Assembly (NCBI RefSeq): GCF_042643165.1
Contig: NZ_JBHRSH010000002.1
Location: forward strand, 1,302,001-1,366,000
DNA: 64,000 nucleotides
Reading direction: 5' to 3'
Source of the DNA: Hyphococcus aureus
GTDB taxonomy: Bacteria > Pseudomonadota > Alphaproteobacteria > Caulobacterales > Parvularculaceae
In this document: piece by piece, positions 8,283 through 16,785 of the stretch
Layout: each line of letters starts with the position of its first letter
Position numbering within the stretch: position 1 is the stretch's first letter
Notes under the pieces: model-generated
The model's input: only the letters and a program-made list of their open reading frames with translations
Databases searched by the model: none
Told to the model about the DNA's origin: nothing
Translations under genes and position numbers: made by a program

Positions 8283-9047
8283 ATGCTCCTCCGCCGCATC
8301 TCCGAACATGTAAAGGCGCAGAACTGGACCGCCGTTGCGCTCGACTTCGTCATTGTCGTTGTCGGCGTTTTCATCGGTATTCAGGTGTCGAACTGGAATG
8401 CCGCGCGCGTCGACCGAATTCGCGCGCAGGATTATCTCGCGCGCATCGGCGCGGATCTCGATGTCGACATCGCCGCAATCGATGACCGCTTGAATTTCTG
8501 GGGTCAGGTCGCTGATTATGGCGCGCAAGGTCTTGATTATGCGGAGACCGGCGATGCGAACGGCCACACACAATGGGAATTGCTGCTCGGCTATTTCCAG
8601 GCAAGCCAGGTCGCCGAGCTTATCCCGTCACAAGCAACTTTTGATGAATTAAAAAGCGCCGGCGAGCTGGGATTGGTATCCGATCCTGCTTTTCGCAACG
8701 CGCTGGGCGACTATTACATGTTCTCCGCCTCTGCGACGGTGACTGAACGTCCGCCCTATCGTGAGCATATACGCGGCGTGATCCCGCTCCGCATTCAGAA
8801 CTACATCTGGGAAAACTGCTACGCCTCTGATGGCTCGGAGCTACAACAGCTGCTCCCCTGCCCTTCGCCGGTTGACGAAGCCCGCGCGGCTGAACTTGTC
8901 GATAAGATCAGCAGTGATGCGGCGCTGATGGCGGAGCTTCGATACTGGATATCGAGCATGCGTGTGGCGGAACTGATCGGCGAAGGCAGGATGAAAAAAG
9001 CGGCCGCCCTGCGACAGTCCGTGAATGAACAGCGCGCAGGGCGATGA
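8283..9047 (+). CDS. DUF6090-like single-pass membrane protein, paralogue 4
   Basis: A 254-residue protein with the array signature (LLRRISEHVKAQNWTAVALD, helix at about 19-37, GIQVSNWNAAR). The soluble domain aligns with paralogue 1 throughout: ATFDELKSAGELGLVSD, then PPYREHIRGV, a Trp-Glu-Asn-Cys site near residue 180 and a second Cys near 193. Paralogues 1 and 4 are thus closest to each other although they lie farthest apart, which implies that the intervening genes were inserted or that copies were shuffled. Its stop overlaps the next start (ATGA at 9044). Confidence 0.75.
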   Translation: MLLRRISEHVKAQNWTAVALDFVIVVVGVFIGIQVSNWNAARVDRIRAQDYLARIGADLDVDIAAIDDRLNFWGQVADYGAQGLDYAETGDANGHTQWELLLGYFQASQVAELIPSQATFDELKSAGELGLVSDPAFRNALGDYYMFSASATVTERPPYREHIRGVIPLRIQNYIWENCYASDGSELQQLLPCPSPVDEARAAELVDKISSDAALMAELRYWISSMRVAELIGEGRMKKAAALRQSVNEQRAGR

Positions 9048-9757
9048 CGGACGCCGACATCAACCGCGCCGCGCCTCTCACATTTCGCGCGTCTTTGGGG
9101 GAGAAACTTTTCGTCACCCTCACCGCTGTCTTCATGGGCGTTCTCGCGCTGTTCATGCTGATCGCTACGGTCGGCGGCTTCGTCGCCGGGCTTTTTCTGG
9201 GTCTGTTTCTTCTGTTTGTCGCGCTGGTGATCATCGCCCTCACTTTTCTCGTCGCCAAGGAGGCGTTCTCGCGCTGGCGGCTTTACGCCCATCTTGAAGG
9301 AGGCACGCTGACAGCATTGTTGCCGCGGCGGCGCGGTTTTATCGATCAGCCGCGCGACAGGGTGACGATTGCGCTCGCCGATATTGAACGCATCGAGACG
9401 CGGCACGAATCCTTCGCCAGCATCGGCGTCACCACGGGACAGCAAGCCTACGCAATCGTCAAACGCGACGGTGAGCGGATATTCCTCGGCGCTGACCGCG
9501 AATGGGTTCCGCCCTTTTTCGGAAGGCTCGCCAGCGAGATCGCTGCGCGCGCCGGGCTGACGATTGCCGATCTCGGCATGGTCGATGGCGACTCAGGGTT
9601 TCTCCTCGTCGCCGCTCAATCGGTTCCGGACTGGGCGGCGCCATCGCTTTCAGCGCCGGAAATCGCCTTGCGCGGCCGCCGCCGCGCCCGCACCGCTGCC
9701 ATCATGGGCGGCGTTGCGCTGCTTGTCGTTCTGGCGCAGCTTCTGTCCCGGCGCTGA
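9044..9757 (+). CDS. membrane protein with PH-like domain, function unknown
   Basis: A 237-residue protein. Two close hydrophobic segments (about residues 22-45 and 47-72) are followed by a soluble beta-rich domain (about 80-165: LYAHLEGGTLTALLPRRRGF, TIALADIERIETR, AYAIVKRDGERIFLGA) that resembles bacterial PH-like membrane proteins. A last hydrophobic helix lies at the C-terminus (about 218-233). It is translationally coupled to paralogue 4 by ATGA and ends the array operon. No enzymatic motif is seen. Confidence 0.65.
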   Translation: MTDADINRAAPLTFRASLGEKLFVTLTAVFMGVLALFMLIATVGGFVAGLFLGLFLLFVALVIIALTFLVAKEAFSRWRLYAHLEGGTLTALLPRRRGFIDQPRDRVTIALADIERIETRHESFASIGVTTGQQAYAIVKRDGERIFLGADREWVPPFFGRLASEIAARAGLTIADLGMVDGDSGFLLVAAQSVPDWAAPSLSAPEIALRGRRRARTAAIMGGVALLVVLAQLLSRR

Positions 9758-9871
9758 GTCGTTTCATCCCATGACGTCTTGCGGATTTGTCATCAACGCC
9801 CCTGAAACGCCCGCCTTGCGCCCGTATTTGCGCCCTTTTTCCGCCCGGTTTGGCTGACATGGAAGCTTCGT

Positions 9872-9910
9872 TTGCAACAGGCCCGAATGGGCCAGTATAA
9901 GACTTGCAAC
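9872..9910 (+). promoter_or_regulatory. possible regulatory site upstream of the penicillin-binding protein gene
   Basis: Direct repeats TTGCAAC (9872-9878 and 9904-9910) flank an inverted repeat GGCCC-gaat-GGGCC (9880-9893) and a TATAAG stretch. The position, 56 bp before the next gene, would suit an operator or promoter. No known regulator is recognised. Confidence 0.3.
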
Positions 9911-9965
9911 CAGCGTGGGGCGGATGGCGCATCGGGGCGCCGGTATAGTTGACGGCGGAACGGGC

Positions 9966-12059
9966 ATGGCGAAACGGCAACATGACAAAAGCGGGCTTTC
10001 CGCCGTGGCCGCCAATCTATGGGCCGATTTGAAACGCGGCGCGGCCGGGTTTCACAACGACTTCCTGAAGTTATTCGGCTTCTCGCCAAAGCCGCCCGTG
10101 AAAGAGCCCTTTCCGGAGAAATCGAAATATCCCAAAGCGCCGGGCGACGGCAAAGCCTGGCGCAATCTCTGGGGTTCGGTTGCGCTTTCCGTCGTCTCCG
10201 TCGGTTTCCTGGGCGCGGCCTTCGCGCTCGGTCTCGCCTTCATCTATCTGGCGCCGCAAGTGCCGGACAGCGCCGATCTGTGGAACGTCAACCGCCAGGC
10301 GGCGATCATCGTTCTTGACCGCAATGGCGAGGAGATCGCTGCGCGCGGCGCCCGCTATGGCGAACATGTGGACCCGGCGGAACTGCCCGAACATCTGATC
10401 AACGCAATCCTGTCGACCGAGGACCGCCGCTTTTACGATCATGGCGGCGTCGATCTGCGCGGCACCATGCGCGCGGCCCTCGCCAATCTCAAAGCCGGCG
10501 GTGTCGTCGAAGGCGGTTCGACGATTACACAGCAGCTTGCAAAAAATCTTTTCCTGTCGCCGCGCCAAACCTATGAGCGCAAGGCGCGCGAAGCGTTGCT
10601 CGCGTTGTGGATTGAAGGCCACTACTCGAAAGACGAAATCCTTTCGCTTTATCTGAACCGCATCTATCTCGGCGCCGGCGCCTATGGCGTCGAATCCGCC
10701 GCGCAAACCTATTTCGGCAAGTCGTCCCGCGACGTCACGCTTGCGGAGGCGGCGATGCTCGCCGGTCTGCCGAAAGCGCCGTCGACCTATGCGCCGACGC
10801 AAAATCCGGCGGGCGCCCAGCGCCGCGCCAATGAAGTGCTCGACAATCTGCTTGAAATCGGCGCCGTCGATCCGTTCGCGGTGCGCGACGCGCGCCTCCA
10901 CCCGCCTGTCATCACCAAACAGAATATCGATTCTGGGCTTGGTTATTTCTTCGACTATGTGGCGTCACAGGCGAAAGCGATTGCGCCGGACGCCACCGGC
11001 GACGTCATTGTCAGAACCACCATCGACCAGAAACTGCAACGCGACGCCGAAGCGGCGGTGAAGACGGCGATGACCGTCGAGGCGCGATTGAAAGGCGCCG
11101 ATCAGGCCGCGCTCGTCGCCTATGATCAATCGGGCGCCCTTCGCGCCATGGTCGGCGGGCGTGACTACAAGGAAAGCCAGTTCAACCGCGCTGTGCAGTC
11201 CAAGCGCCAGCCGGGGTCGGCGTTCAAGCCTTTCGTCTATGTGGCGGCGATGGAATCCGGCCTGACGCCGAATTCCAGTTTCATCGACCAGCCCATCGAC
11301 ATCGCCGGCTGGAAGCCGACCAATTACACGCCCGGTTATGCGGGCCGCGTGCGCCTGACCGAAGCGGTCGCGAAGTCGATCAACACCATCGCCGTGCAAG
11401 TGACCGAACGCATCGGCCGCGGCAAGGTGGTCGAGGCCGCCAAACGCCTCGGCATCAAATCCGAGATTGCGCCGCACCGCTCCATCGCGCTCGGCGCGGT
11501 CGATGTCACGCTTGAAGAACTTGTGGGCGCCTATATTCCCTTCGCGCGCGGCGGGCTTGAACCTGAACCCTACACCATCGAATCGATTGAAACGCGCGAA
11601 GGCGTCATCCTCTACGAACATCCCGGCGATGCGCCCAAACGGGTCATGACGGCGGATGTGTCAAAGAAAATGAATCATCTGCTCTATCAGGTGATGCTGA
11701 ACGGCACGGGCCGCCGCGCTGCGCTCGGGCGCCGCCCCGCAGCGGGCAAGACCGGCACCACCAATGACTGGCGCGACGCGTGGTTCGTCGGCTACACGCC
11801 GCAGATCATCGCCGGCGTCTGGGTCGGCAATGACGCCTATACGCCGATGGATAAAGTGACGGGCGGGAACATCCCCGCCTCGATCTGGAAAGAGTTCATG
11901 CTCTCCGCGCATCAGGGCCTGCCGGTGCTGTCGCTTGACGGCGCTTATCCTGCCGTCTCCTACGCCGCCGAACCGGTGTTGCTTGATTTTTACGCCGAGG
12001 TCTCCCGCGGCCTCAATCGCGTGCGCCGCGACGGCAATGAACGGCGTTACCGGCGCTAG
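9966..12059 (+). CDS. class A penicillin-binding protein (bifunctional transglycosylase/transpeptidase, PBP1A family)
   Basis: A 697-residue protein that polymerises lipid II and cross-links peptidoglycan at the outer face of the inner membrane. A basic cytoplasmic tail precedes one membrane helix (about residues 75-98). GT51 motifs follow: TEDRRFYDHGGVD, GGSTITQQLAKNLFLSPRQT and LSLYLNRIYLGAGAYGVESA (about 140-265). The transpeptidase has the SAFKPF active-site Ser (about 420), SINT (about 478) and KTGTTNDWRDAWFVGYTP (about 595-612). Start 9966 is chosen for its basic leader; 9915 is also in frame. The length is typical of PBP1-type enzymes. Its stop (CTAG, 12056-12059) is shared with the stop of the opposite-strand b561-like fragment. 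Confidence 0.9.
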   Translation: MAKRQHDKSGLSAVAANLWADLKRGAAGFHNDFLKLFGFSPKPPVKEPFPEKSKYPKAPGDGKAWRNLWGSVALSVVSVGFLGAAFALGLAFIYLAPQVPDSADLWNVNRQAAIIVLDRNGEEIAARGARYGEHVDPAELPEHLINAILSTEDRRFYDHGGVDLRGTMRAALANLKAGGVVEGGSTITQQLAKNLFLSPRQTYERKAREALLALWIEGHYSKDEILSLYLNRIYLGAGAYGVESAAQTYFGKSSRDVTLAEAAMLAGLPKAPSTYAPTQNPAGAQRRANEVLDNLLEIGAVDPFAVRDARLHPPVITKQNIDSGLGYFFDYVASQAKAIAPDATGDVIVRTTIDQKLQRDAEAAVKTAMTVEARLKGADQAALVAYDQSGALRAMVGGRDYKESQFNRAVQSKRQPGSAFKPFVYVAAMESGLTPNSSFIDQPIDIAGWKPTNYTPGYAGRVRLTEAVAKSINTIAVQVTERIGRGKVVEAAKRLGIKSEIAPHRSIALGAVDVTLEELVGAYIPFARGGLEPEPYTIESIETREGVILYEHPGDAPKRVMTADVSKKMNHLLYQVMLNGTGRRAALGRRPAAGKTGTTNDWRDAWFVGYTPQIIAGVWVGNDAYTPMDKVTGGNIPASIWKEFMLSAHQGLPVLSLDGAYPAVSYAAEPVLLDFYAEVSRGLNRVRRDGNERRYRR

Positions 12060-12178
12060 GCTTTCCTCAGTTTCGCAAACCCGAACAACAGGGCCTCGGC
12101 GCCAACCAGCCACGGAATAGAGCGCGCGACAAAAACATGCGCCTGTTCAACAAAGGAATGCAGCGCTGGCGCTTTTCG
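12056..12178 (-). pseudogene. 3' fragment of a cytochrome b561-like gene
   Basis: Read on the minus strand, this codes for 40 residues (RKAPALHSFVEQAHVFVA..., ending in LRKA) that match the C-terminus of the intact protein at 13753-14253 (GKAPALHSLVEQAHVFVA...). It has no start codon: upstream it runs straight into the stop codon of the HxlR gene, in the same frame. The intact gene is 1.6 kb away in the same orientation, so the two copies form direct repeats around the HxlR/NTF2/SDR cassette. It is too short to be functional. Confidence 0.75.
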
Positions 12179-12529
12179 TCACTCCGATGAAGGACGATTA
12201 CCGACCCATGTCAGCAGCGCGTCCAATGCCGGGCATAGCGCCTGGCCCCATTCAGTCAGGCTATATTCCACCTTTGGCGGCACCTCCGGATAGATCGTTC
12301 GCTTGACCATTCCATCCACCTCCATCTGGCGTAGCTGCTGGATCAGCATCTTCTGCGAAACTTCCGGAATCGCTCTCTCCAATTCCGAGAAACGCAGGAT
12401 TTGCCCTCCAAAAAGATGAAAGAGAATGATCAGTTTCCAGCGTCCGTCGATCATTCTGAGCGCGGTTTCAACGCCTTCCGTCGCGGTTTCGCGCGTATAT
12501 TCTTGAGGTTTTTCCGCCTGACCGTCCAT
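12179..12529 (-). CDS. HxlR-family winged-helix transcriptional regulator
   Basis: A 116-residue protein with the HxlR pattern: ALRMIDGRWKLIILFHLFGG (first helix), RFSELERAIPEVSQKMLIQQLRQMEVDGMVKR (recognition helix and turn) and a wing EVPPKVEYSLTEWGQAL. There is no N-terminal sensory Cys of the kind seen in redox-sensing HxlR/YodB proteins. It is divergent from the NTF2-like/SDR pair with about 100 bp between, which is the usual arrangement of an HxlR regulator and its target. A palindrome sits just upstream of its start. The inducer is unknown. Confidence 0.85.
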   Translation of the reverse strand: MDGQAEKPQEYTRETATEGVETALRMIDGRWKLIILFHLFGGQILRFSELERAIPEVSQKMLIQQLRQMEVDGMVKRTIYPEVPPKVEYSLTEWGQALCPALDALLTWVGNRPSSE

Positions 12530-12531
12530 GG

Positions 12532-12547
12532 CTTACTTTCGGGTAAG
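12532..12547. promoter_or_regulatory. palindrome in hxlR/NTF2 divergent promoter, likely HxlR operator
   Basis: CTTAC (12532-12536) and GTAAG (12543-12547) are separated by six bases, two bases upstream of the HxlR start. HxlR dimers bind short palindromes of this sort in divergent promoters. Assignment is by position and symmetry only. Confidence 0.4.
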
Positions 12548-12632
12548 TGCCTAACTTTATTGTGCGTTCTTGCCGTGTTTTCAGTCAAGCCGCATATGGC
12601 TCCCATCACTATTCAAAACGGAGACATATGTC

Positions 12633-12947
12633 ATGACCGACACGCTTCCTCTTCCCGTTGTGCGCTATCTCGCCGCCAAGACCCCAACCGAAATCGCTGA
12701 ATGCTTCATCGAAAAAGGCGTCGCTGTGGACGAGCAGCAAACCCGCCGGGGACGGGCGGAAATTGTGAAATGGCGAGAAGATGTCGCCAAGATCAATTAT
12801 CGACAGGATATCCTGTCGGCAACGCACCACGGAAATCAGGCGACCGTGACGTGCCGCATCACCGGTGACTTCAAAGGCAGTCCGGCGCAGCTCGATTACC
12901 GCTTTGATCTCGCCGGAGATCTGATCTCCCGGTTGGAGATCGCGTGA
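12633..12947 (+). CDS. SnoaL/NTF2-like protein
   Basis: A 104-residue cytoplasmic protein; start ATG 12633 sits behind ACGGAGACA. The pattern IAECFIEKGVAVDEQQTRRG followed by RAEIVKWREDVA, strands with HGNQATVTCRITGDFKGSP and a final YRFDLAGDLISRLEIA is typical of small SnoaL-like proteins. Their activities vary (isomerase, cyclase, ligand binding). Its stop overlaps the SDR start (TGATG at 12945-12949), so the two are co-translated and probably act in the same conversion. The HxlR regulator lies divergently. Confidence 0.8.
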   Translation: MTDTLPLPVVRYLAAKTPTEIAECFIEKGVAVDEQQTRRGRAEIVKWREDVAKINYRQDILSATHHGNQATVTCRITGDFKGSPAQLDYRFDLAGDLISRLEIA

Positions 12948-13729
12948 TGGCGCTCGATCTCGACCTTGCCGGAAAAAGGGTTCTGGTCACGGGCGGCACG
13001 CGCGGCGCCGGCGCGGCCACAGCCGCCTTCTTTGCTGAACAAGGCGCGCGGGTCATCGCCACTGCGCGGCGCCTGCCCGAAGATCCTCCGGCGGATGCCG
13101 TCTTTGTCGCAGCGGATGCAATGACGCCGGAAGGTTGCGACGCTATTTTCGCTACCGTCCGGGACCACTTTGGCGGTCTGGATATTCTGGTCCATGTTCT
13201 TGGCGGATCGTCGGCGCCGGCCGGCGGTTTCGCCGCGCTGTCGGACGCCGATTGGGAGCGGGAGCTTTCCCTAAACCTGATGGCGGCGGTGCGGCTCGAC
13301 CGGCGTTTCCTGCCCGGAATGATCGGCCAAGGCGCAGGCGTCATTGCGCACGTCACGTCGATACAACGCCAAATGCCTCTGCCGGAATCGACGACCGCTT
13401 ATGCGGCGGCGAAGGCCGCCCTCTCTACTTATTCCAAGAGTCTGTCCAAAGAAGTCAGTCCCAAAGGCGTGCGTGTGGTCCGCGTGTCGCCAGGCTGGAT
13501 CGAAACGGAGGCGGCGCTGGCGCTCGCCGATCGCCTGGCCGCCGAAGCGGGAACAGACCGCGATGGCGGCAAAGACATTATCATGCAATCGTTGGGCGGC
13601 ATTCCCCTGGGCCGACCTGCCCTACCGCGCGAGGTCGCCGAACTCATCGGCTTCCTCTGCTCAGCGCGCGCCGGTTCGATCACCGGCAGCGAACACGTCA
13701 TCGACGGCGGCGTCGTGCCGGTCGCATGA
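12947..13729 (+). CDS. short-chain dehydrogenase/reductase (classical SDR)
   Basis: A 260-residue NAD(P)H-dependent oxidoreductase. Cofactor motif TGGTRGAG lies near residues 17-24, a Ser-containing active-site strand (AHVTSIQRQ) near 132-140 and the catalytic YAAAK near 151-155. SPGWIETE and GRPALPREVAELIGFLCS are the usual C-terminal elements, ending in IDGGVVPVA. ATG 12947 overlaps the preceding stop; GTG 12944 is an alternative start. No substrate can be named. Together with the NTF2-like protein and the divergent HxlR regulator it forms a compact inducible module. Confidence 0.88.
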   Translation: MALDLDLAGKRVLVTGGTRGAGAATAAFFAEQGARVIATARRLPEDPPADAVFVAADAMTPEGCDAIFATVRDHFGGLDILVHVLGGSSAPAGGFAALSDADWERELSLNLMAAVRLDRRFLPGMIGQGAGVIAHVTSIQRQMPLPESTTAYAAAKAALSTYSKSLSKEVSPKGVRVVRVSPGWIETEAALALADRLAAEAGTDRDGGKDIIMQSLGGIPLGRPALPREVAELIGFLCSARAGSITGSEHVIDGGVVPVA

Positions 13730-13752
13730 CGCTCCGTGCAAGCTGCTGCGCA

Positions 13753-14253
13753 TTATCTCTTGCCGACCCGCGACGCCGCGAACAAAAGGGCCTCCGCCGC
13801 GATCAGCCACGGAATACAATGCGCGACAAAGACATGCGCCTGTTCAACGAGGGAATGCAGCGCCGGCGCCTTGCCCGTGGGCGACGGAATTGAAAACCAG
13901 TCGAAAACTTTCAGTCCGGTTCCATAAGTCCAGACGGTGATGGGCCCCGTCACGACTAAAAACACCACCGCCGCCGCGAGCGCCGCCAGCACCGCGATGC
14001 TCACCTTGTCGGCAATCGTCGCACTGGCTGAGCTTCCCGCAAATAACCGCCAGCCAATGTAAACAAGTAGGACAGGCGCGGTCACTGCGCCCCAGCCCAC
14101 ATGATTCCAGATGGCGGCGATCATCGCCTCGCGCCCCGCGTCGGGATCAATCGCTGCGCCATTGAGATATAGCCAGATCAGCCCGCCAAGGCCGGCGATA
14201 AAAACCGCAAGCGAAAAGGGCGCTGCGAATGATATGGCGCTTGCAGTTTTCAT
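13753..14253 (-). CDS. cytochrome b561-like four-helix membrane protein
   Basis: A 166-residue protein with four hydrophobic helices (about 10-30, 48-68, 82-104 and 138-158). GPITVWTYGTGLKVFDWFSIPSP and LHSLVEQAHVFVAHC match the third and fourth helices of the b561 family, and the His residues in the last helix are candidate haem ligands. Helix one lacks the usual His-Trp pair, so haem binding may be incomplete. Members shuttle electrons across the inner membrane. A broken copy of its last 40 codons lies at 12056-12178. It is translationally coupled (ATGA at 14250) to the small gene upstream. Confidence 0.65.
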   Translation of the reverse strand: MKTASAISFAAPFSLAVFIAGLGGLIWLYLNGAAIDPDAGREAMIAAIWNHVGWGAVTAPVLLVYIGWRLFAGSSASATIADKVSIAVLAALAAAVVFLVVTGPITVWTYGTGLKVFDWFSIPSPTGKAPALHSLVEQAHVFVAHCIPWLIAAEALLFAASRVGKR

Positions 14254-14441
14254 GCGGCGCTCCTTTTTTCAATGCGTGCAATTTGTTGTTCGAGCCAGTC
14301 ATGATGACTTTCGAGTTCGGCGACGAACCGCGTATCCGACGGCGCATCGGCAAGCGCCTCTTCTATCCATAATCGCAACACCCGCTCCTGCATCATCAGC
14401 CAGGAGATCAGGCTTCGTTCTTCGGCGTGACTGCGGATCAT
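14250..14441 (-). CDS. small soluble helical protein, unknown
   Basis: A 63-residue, charged, all-helical protein without a membrane segment or signal. Two helices are likely (about 6-28 and 35-60), rich in Glu, Arg and Trp. Its stop overlaps the start of the b561-like gene, which supports its being real and a partner or chaperone of that membrane protein (inference). No family recognised. Confidence 0.6.
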   Translation of the reverse strand: MIRSHAEERSLISWLMMQERVLRLWIEEALADAPSDTRFVAELESHHDWLEQQIARIEKRSAA

Positions 14442-14460
14442 GGCTTCTCTCCTCTTTTCT

Positions 14461-14563
14461 CCTCCCCCGCTCGCGGGGGAGGTGTCTGCGAAGCAGACGG
14501 AGGGGGTGTAACGGTAAAGCCCCCTCCGGTCCTTCGGACCACCTCCCCCATAAATGGGGGAGG
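14461..14563. repeat. intergenic palindromic repeat element (103 bp)
   Basis: Four hairpins are arranged symmetrically. The outer arms CCTCCCCC...GGGGGAGG (14461-14482) and CCTCCCCCATAAATGGGGG (from 14542) enclose TCTGCgaaGCAGA (14485-14497), an inner GGAGGGGG/CCCCCTCC pairing, and GGTCCttcGGACC (14528-14540). Elements of this build are dispersed between genes in many alphaproteobacterial genomes. It lies between the small gene (start 14441) and the end of the receptor gene, where it may also stop transcription. Confidence 0.75.
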
Positions 14564-14573
14564 AAATCCTTTC

Positions 14574-16760
14574 CTAAAATCCCTGACGCCAGCTGATGGC
14601 GGCCTTGAAGTTGCGGCCCGGCTGGCTGACGCCCGCCGCAACGACCGCATAATCCGCGTCCGTGACATTGTCGGCGCCGAGATCGATGCGCAGGCCCTTC
14701 ATGGGTCCCTCCATTGGCTGCCATACGGCGTAAACATCGCCGACCGTGTAGCCGTCCCGCGCATTGGTCGGGTCATTCACCTTGTCGAAATCCGACGCGA
14801 TGGAAACACGCGCGCCAAGACGGAAATCGCCGCCGAAGAACTTCACGCCGCCATCAAGGAAGATCGTCCGGGGACTGAGGATGCCCACATAATCGCCGCT
14901 GTCCACATCGCGCCCGTCGATGGTCGAGAAATTGCCGCGCAGCCAGGCGAAGCGGCTGTCATATTGCGCTTCAAGCTCGACCCCGTCGAGTTCAGCGTTG
15001 GTGACATTCACATTGCGCGAATAATTGCCGAACGCCTCCCCGGAGCCGCAGACCGGCGCGCCCGGGAACAACTGATCGGGCGTCAGGAAACAGGTGAAGG
15101 GAATATTCACCTCAAGATCGATGAGGTTGGTGACGTCGGACTGATAATAGGAGCCCTTGGCTGTGAAACTGTCGCCGTCAAAGAGAACATTCTCAAAATC
15201 GACGCCGGCGCCGACTTCCCAGGTTTCCGACTCCTCCGGCACAAGGTCAGCATTGGGAATGAAGAAGTTCGTGACGAAGGCTGGCGGACCGAAAGGCCCG
15301 AGCGGTCCCGGCACGGAAAAGTTTGGAATCTGGAAGTGAATATTGTCGGCGTAAATTTCGTTGAAGGACGGCGCGCGGAACGCTTCTGACCAATTGCCGA
15401 ACAATAACAGCTCGGGAACCGGTTTCCAGGTGGCGCCGACTTTCGGCGAGACCGCCTCGTCTTTTGTGGAGGCTTCGCCGACGGCGTCATTTTCAAACCG
15501 GTCCCAGCGAACGCCGGGAACGAGCGTGAACACGCCGACCGGACCTTCAAGCGACAATTCAGCCTGCGCAAAGGCACCGTAGAATTTCGCCTTCGCGTCC
15601 GGCACCCCGCCGCGCGTCATGTCGGCCGTCATGTTGTCGCGGCCGACTTGCTCATCCTGATAAAACTCACCGCCATAGGTAAAGGTCAGGGCGGCGGGGC
15701 CCGATTCAAAACGCGAGCGGTTGTCGAAGGAAAGGCCGAAAGTTTCAACGTCGCGGCTGACGACGCGCGTCGTGTCCAGTTCGTCTTCCGTCACCGAATT
15801 CTTGGTGAAATAGCCGACCAGATTGGCGTCAATAAGCTTGGTCGCGGGGTTAAAGTTCACGGTTCCCTGAAGCGTGTTCGAATCGATGTCGCGATCGACA
15901 TTTTCATTGCCGGGACCGGCCGGGTTATTGCCTTGCGGGTTGTTGGGATCGATGCTGTTTCCGCCATAGCGCATCCATGACGCCGACAATGTCCATTCGT
16001 CACTGGGGCGGAAAGTGGTTTTCAACAGCGAGGACAGGATTTCATCGTCGGCTTCAAGCGTCAGGCCGCTGCCCAGCTCTATGTCGCTGGAATTGCGAAG
16101 CGTGAAATTGCCGACCACATCTACCCGGTTATCCTCGCTGCGCCAGACGCCGGTGGCGCCGACGCGCCATTCGTCATTGACGCTCTGATAACCGGAGGAG
16201 ACTTTGACTCCGGCGCGCTCTCCCTCATCGAGGAAGTCTTCCGCGGTGATCGTCCGTACAGCGATCACCCCGCCAAGCGCGCCGGAGCCGTAAAGCGCGG
16301 AAGTGGGCCCCCGCACCACCTCAACCGCGCTGACAAGTTCGGGGTCCACAAAGAAGCGGCCGTCATGACCGGACAGATAGCTTTGACGCGCGCCGTCAAA
16401 CAGGATCAGCACGCCCTCCCCCGACAGGCCGCGCACATCCGGCGTCATGCCCGACCGGCGAGGCCCGCCGCCAATCGCGGCGCCCGGCACGGCGTCAAAA
16501 ATATCGGCGAGCGTCGACGGATTGAAATCATCGATCAAGTCTTTAGGGATGACCGAGACCTGACCGGCATAGTCGAACGCCTCGATCGGATTGCGCGTCG
16601 CATAGACCGTGACTTCATCGAGGTCTGTCGCGGCCATATCCGCCAACGCGCCGCCGGGTATCCCCCCGGCAAGCAGCGCTGCTGTCGCCGCGGCCCCCTT
16701 CAATACAGACCCGCGCCATTGCGTCGCGCCCCGCCAGTTTCTGTCTCGATTGCCGCCCAT
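14574..16760 (-). CDS. TonB-dependent outer-membrane receptor, haem/haemoglobin type
   Basis: A 728-residue protein with an N-terminal twin-Arg-like basic leader and signal segment (to about residue 41). The TonB box region DEVTVYATR is followed by the plug (about 55-170), including FDYAGQVSVIPKD, TPDVRGLSGEGVLILFDGAR and EVVRGPTSALYGSGALGGV. The 22-strand barrel ends in the expected aromatic residue (WRQGF). The plug pattern is that of the haemoglobin/transferrin/lactoferrin receptor group; haem is the likeliest cargo but the ligand is inferred. It is divergent from the DUF6607 lipoprotein over a region with paired Fur-like sites, so iron repression is expected. Energy would come from a TonB system such as the one at 58-62 kb. 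Confidence 0.88.
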   Translation of the reverse strand: MGGNRDRNWRGATQWRGSVLKGAAATAALLAGGIPGGALADMAATDLDEVTVYATRNPIEAFDYAGQVSVIPKDLIDDFNPSTLADIFDAVPGAAIGGGPRRSGMTPDVRGLSGEGVLILFDGARQSYLSGHDGRFFVDPELVSAVEVVRGPTSALYGSGALGGVIAVRTITAEDFLDEGERAGVKVSSGYQSVNDEWRVGATGVWRSEDNRVDVVGNFTLRNSSDIELGSGLTLEADDEILSSLLKTTFRPSDEWTLSASWMRYGGNSIDPNNPQGNNPAGPGNENVDRDIDSNTLQGTVNFNPATKLIDANLVGYFTKNSVTEDELDTTRVVSRDVETFGLSFDNRSRFESGPAALTFTYGGEFYQDEQVGRDNMTADMTRGGVPDAKAKFYGAFAQAELSLEGPVGVFTLVPGVRWDRFENDAVGEASTKDEAVSPKVGATWKPVPELLLFGNWSEAFRAPSFNEIYADNIHFQIPNFSVPGPLGPFGPPAFVTNFFIPNADLVPEESETWEVGAGVDFENVLFDGDSFTAKGSYYQSDVTNLIDLEVNIPFTCFLTPDQLFPGAPVCGSGEAFGNYSRNVNVTNAELDGVELEAQYDSRFAWLRGNFSTIDGRDVDSGDYVGILSPRTIFLDGGVKFFGGDFRLGARVSIASDFDKVNDPTNARDGYTVGDVYAVWQPMEGPMKGLRIDLGADNVTDADYAVVAAGVSQPGRNFKAAISWRQGF

Positions 16761-16785
16761 GATCCCCGTAACTCCTGCTTATCTG

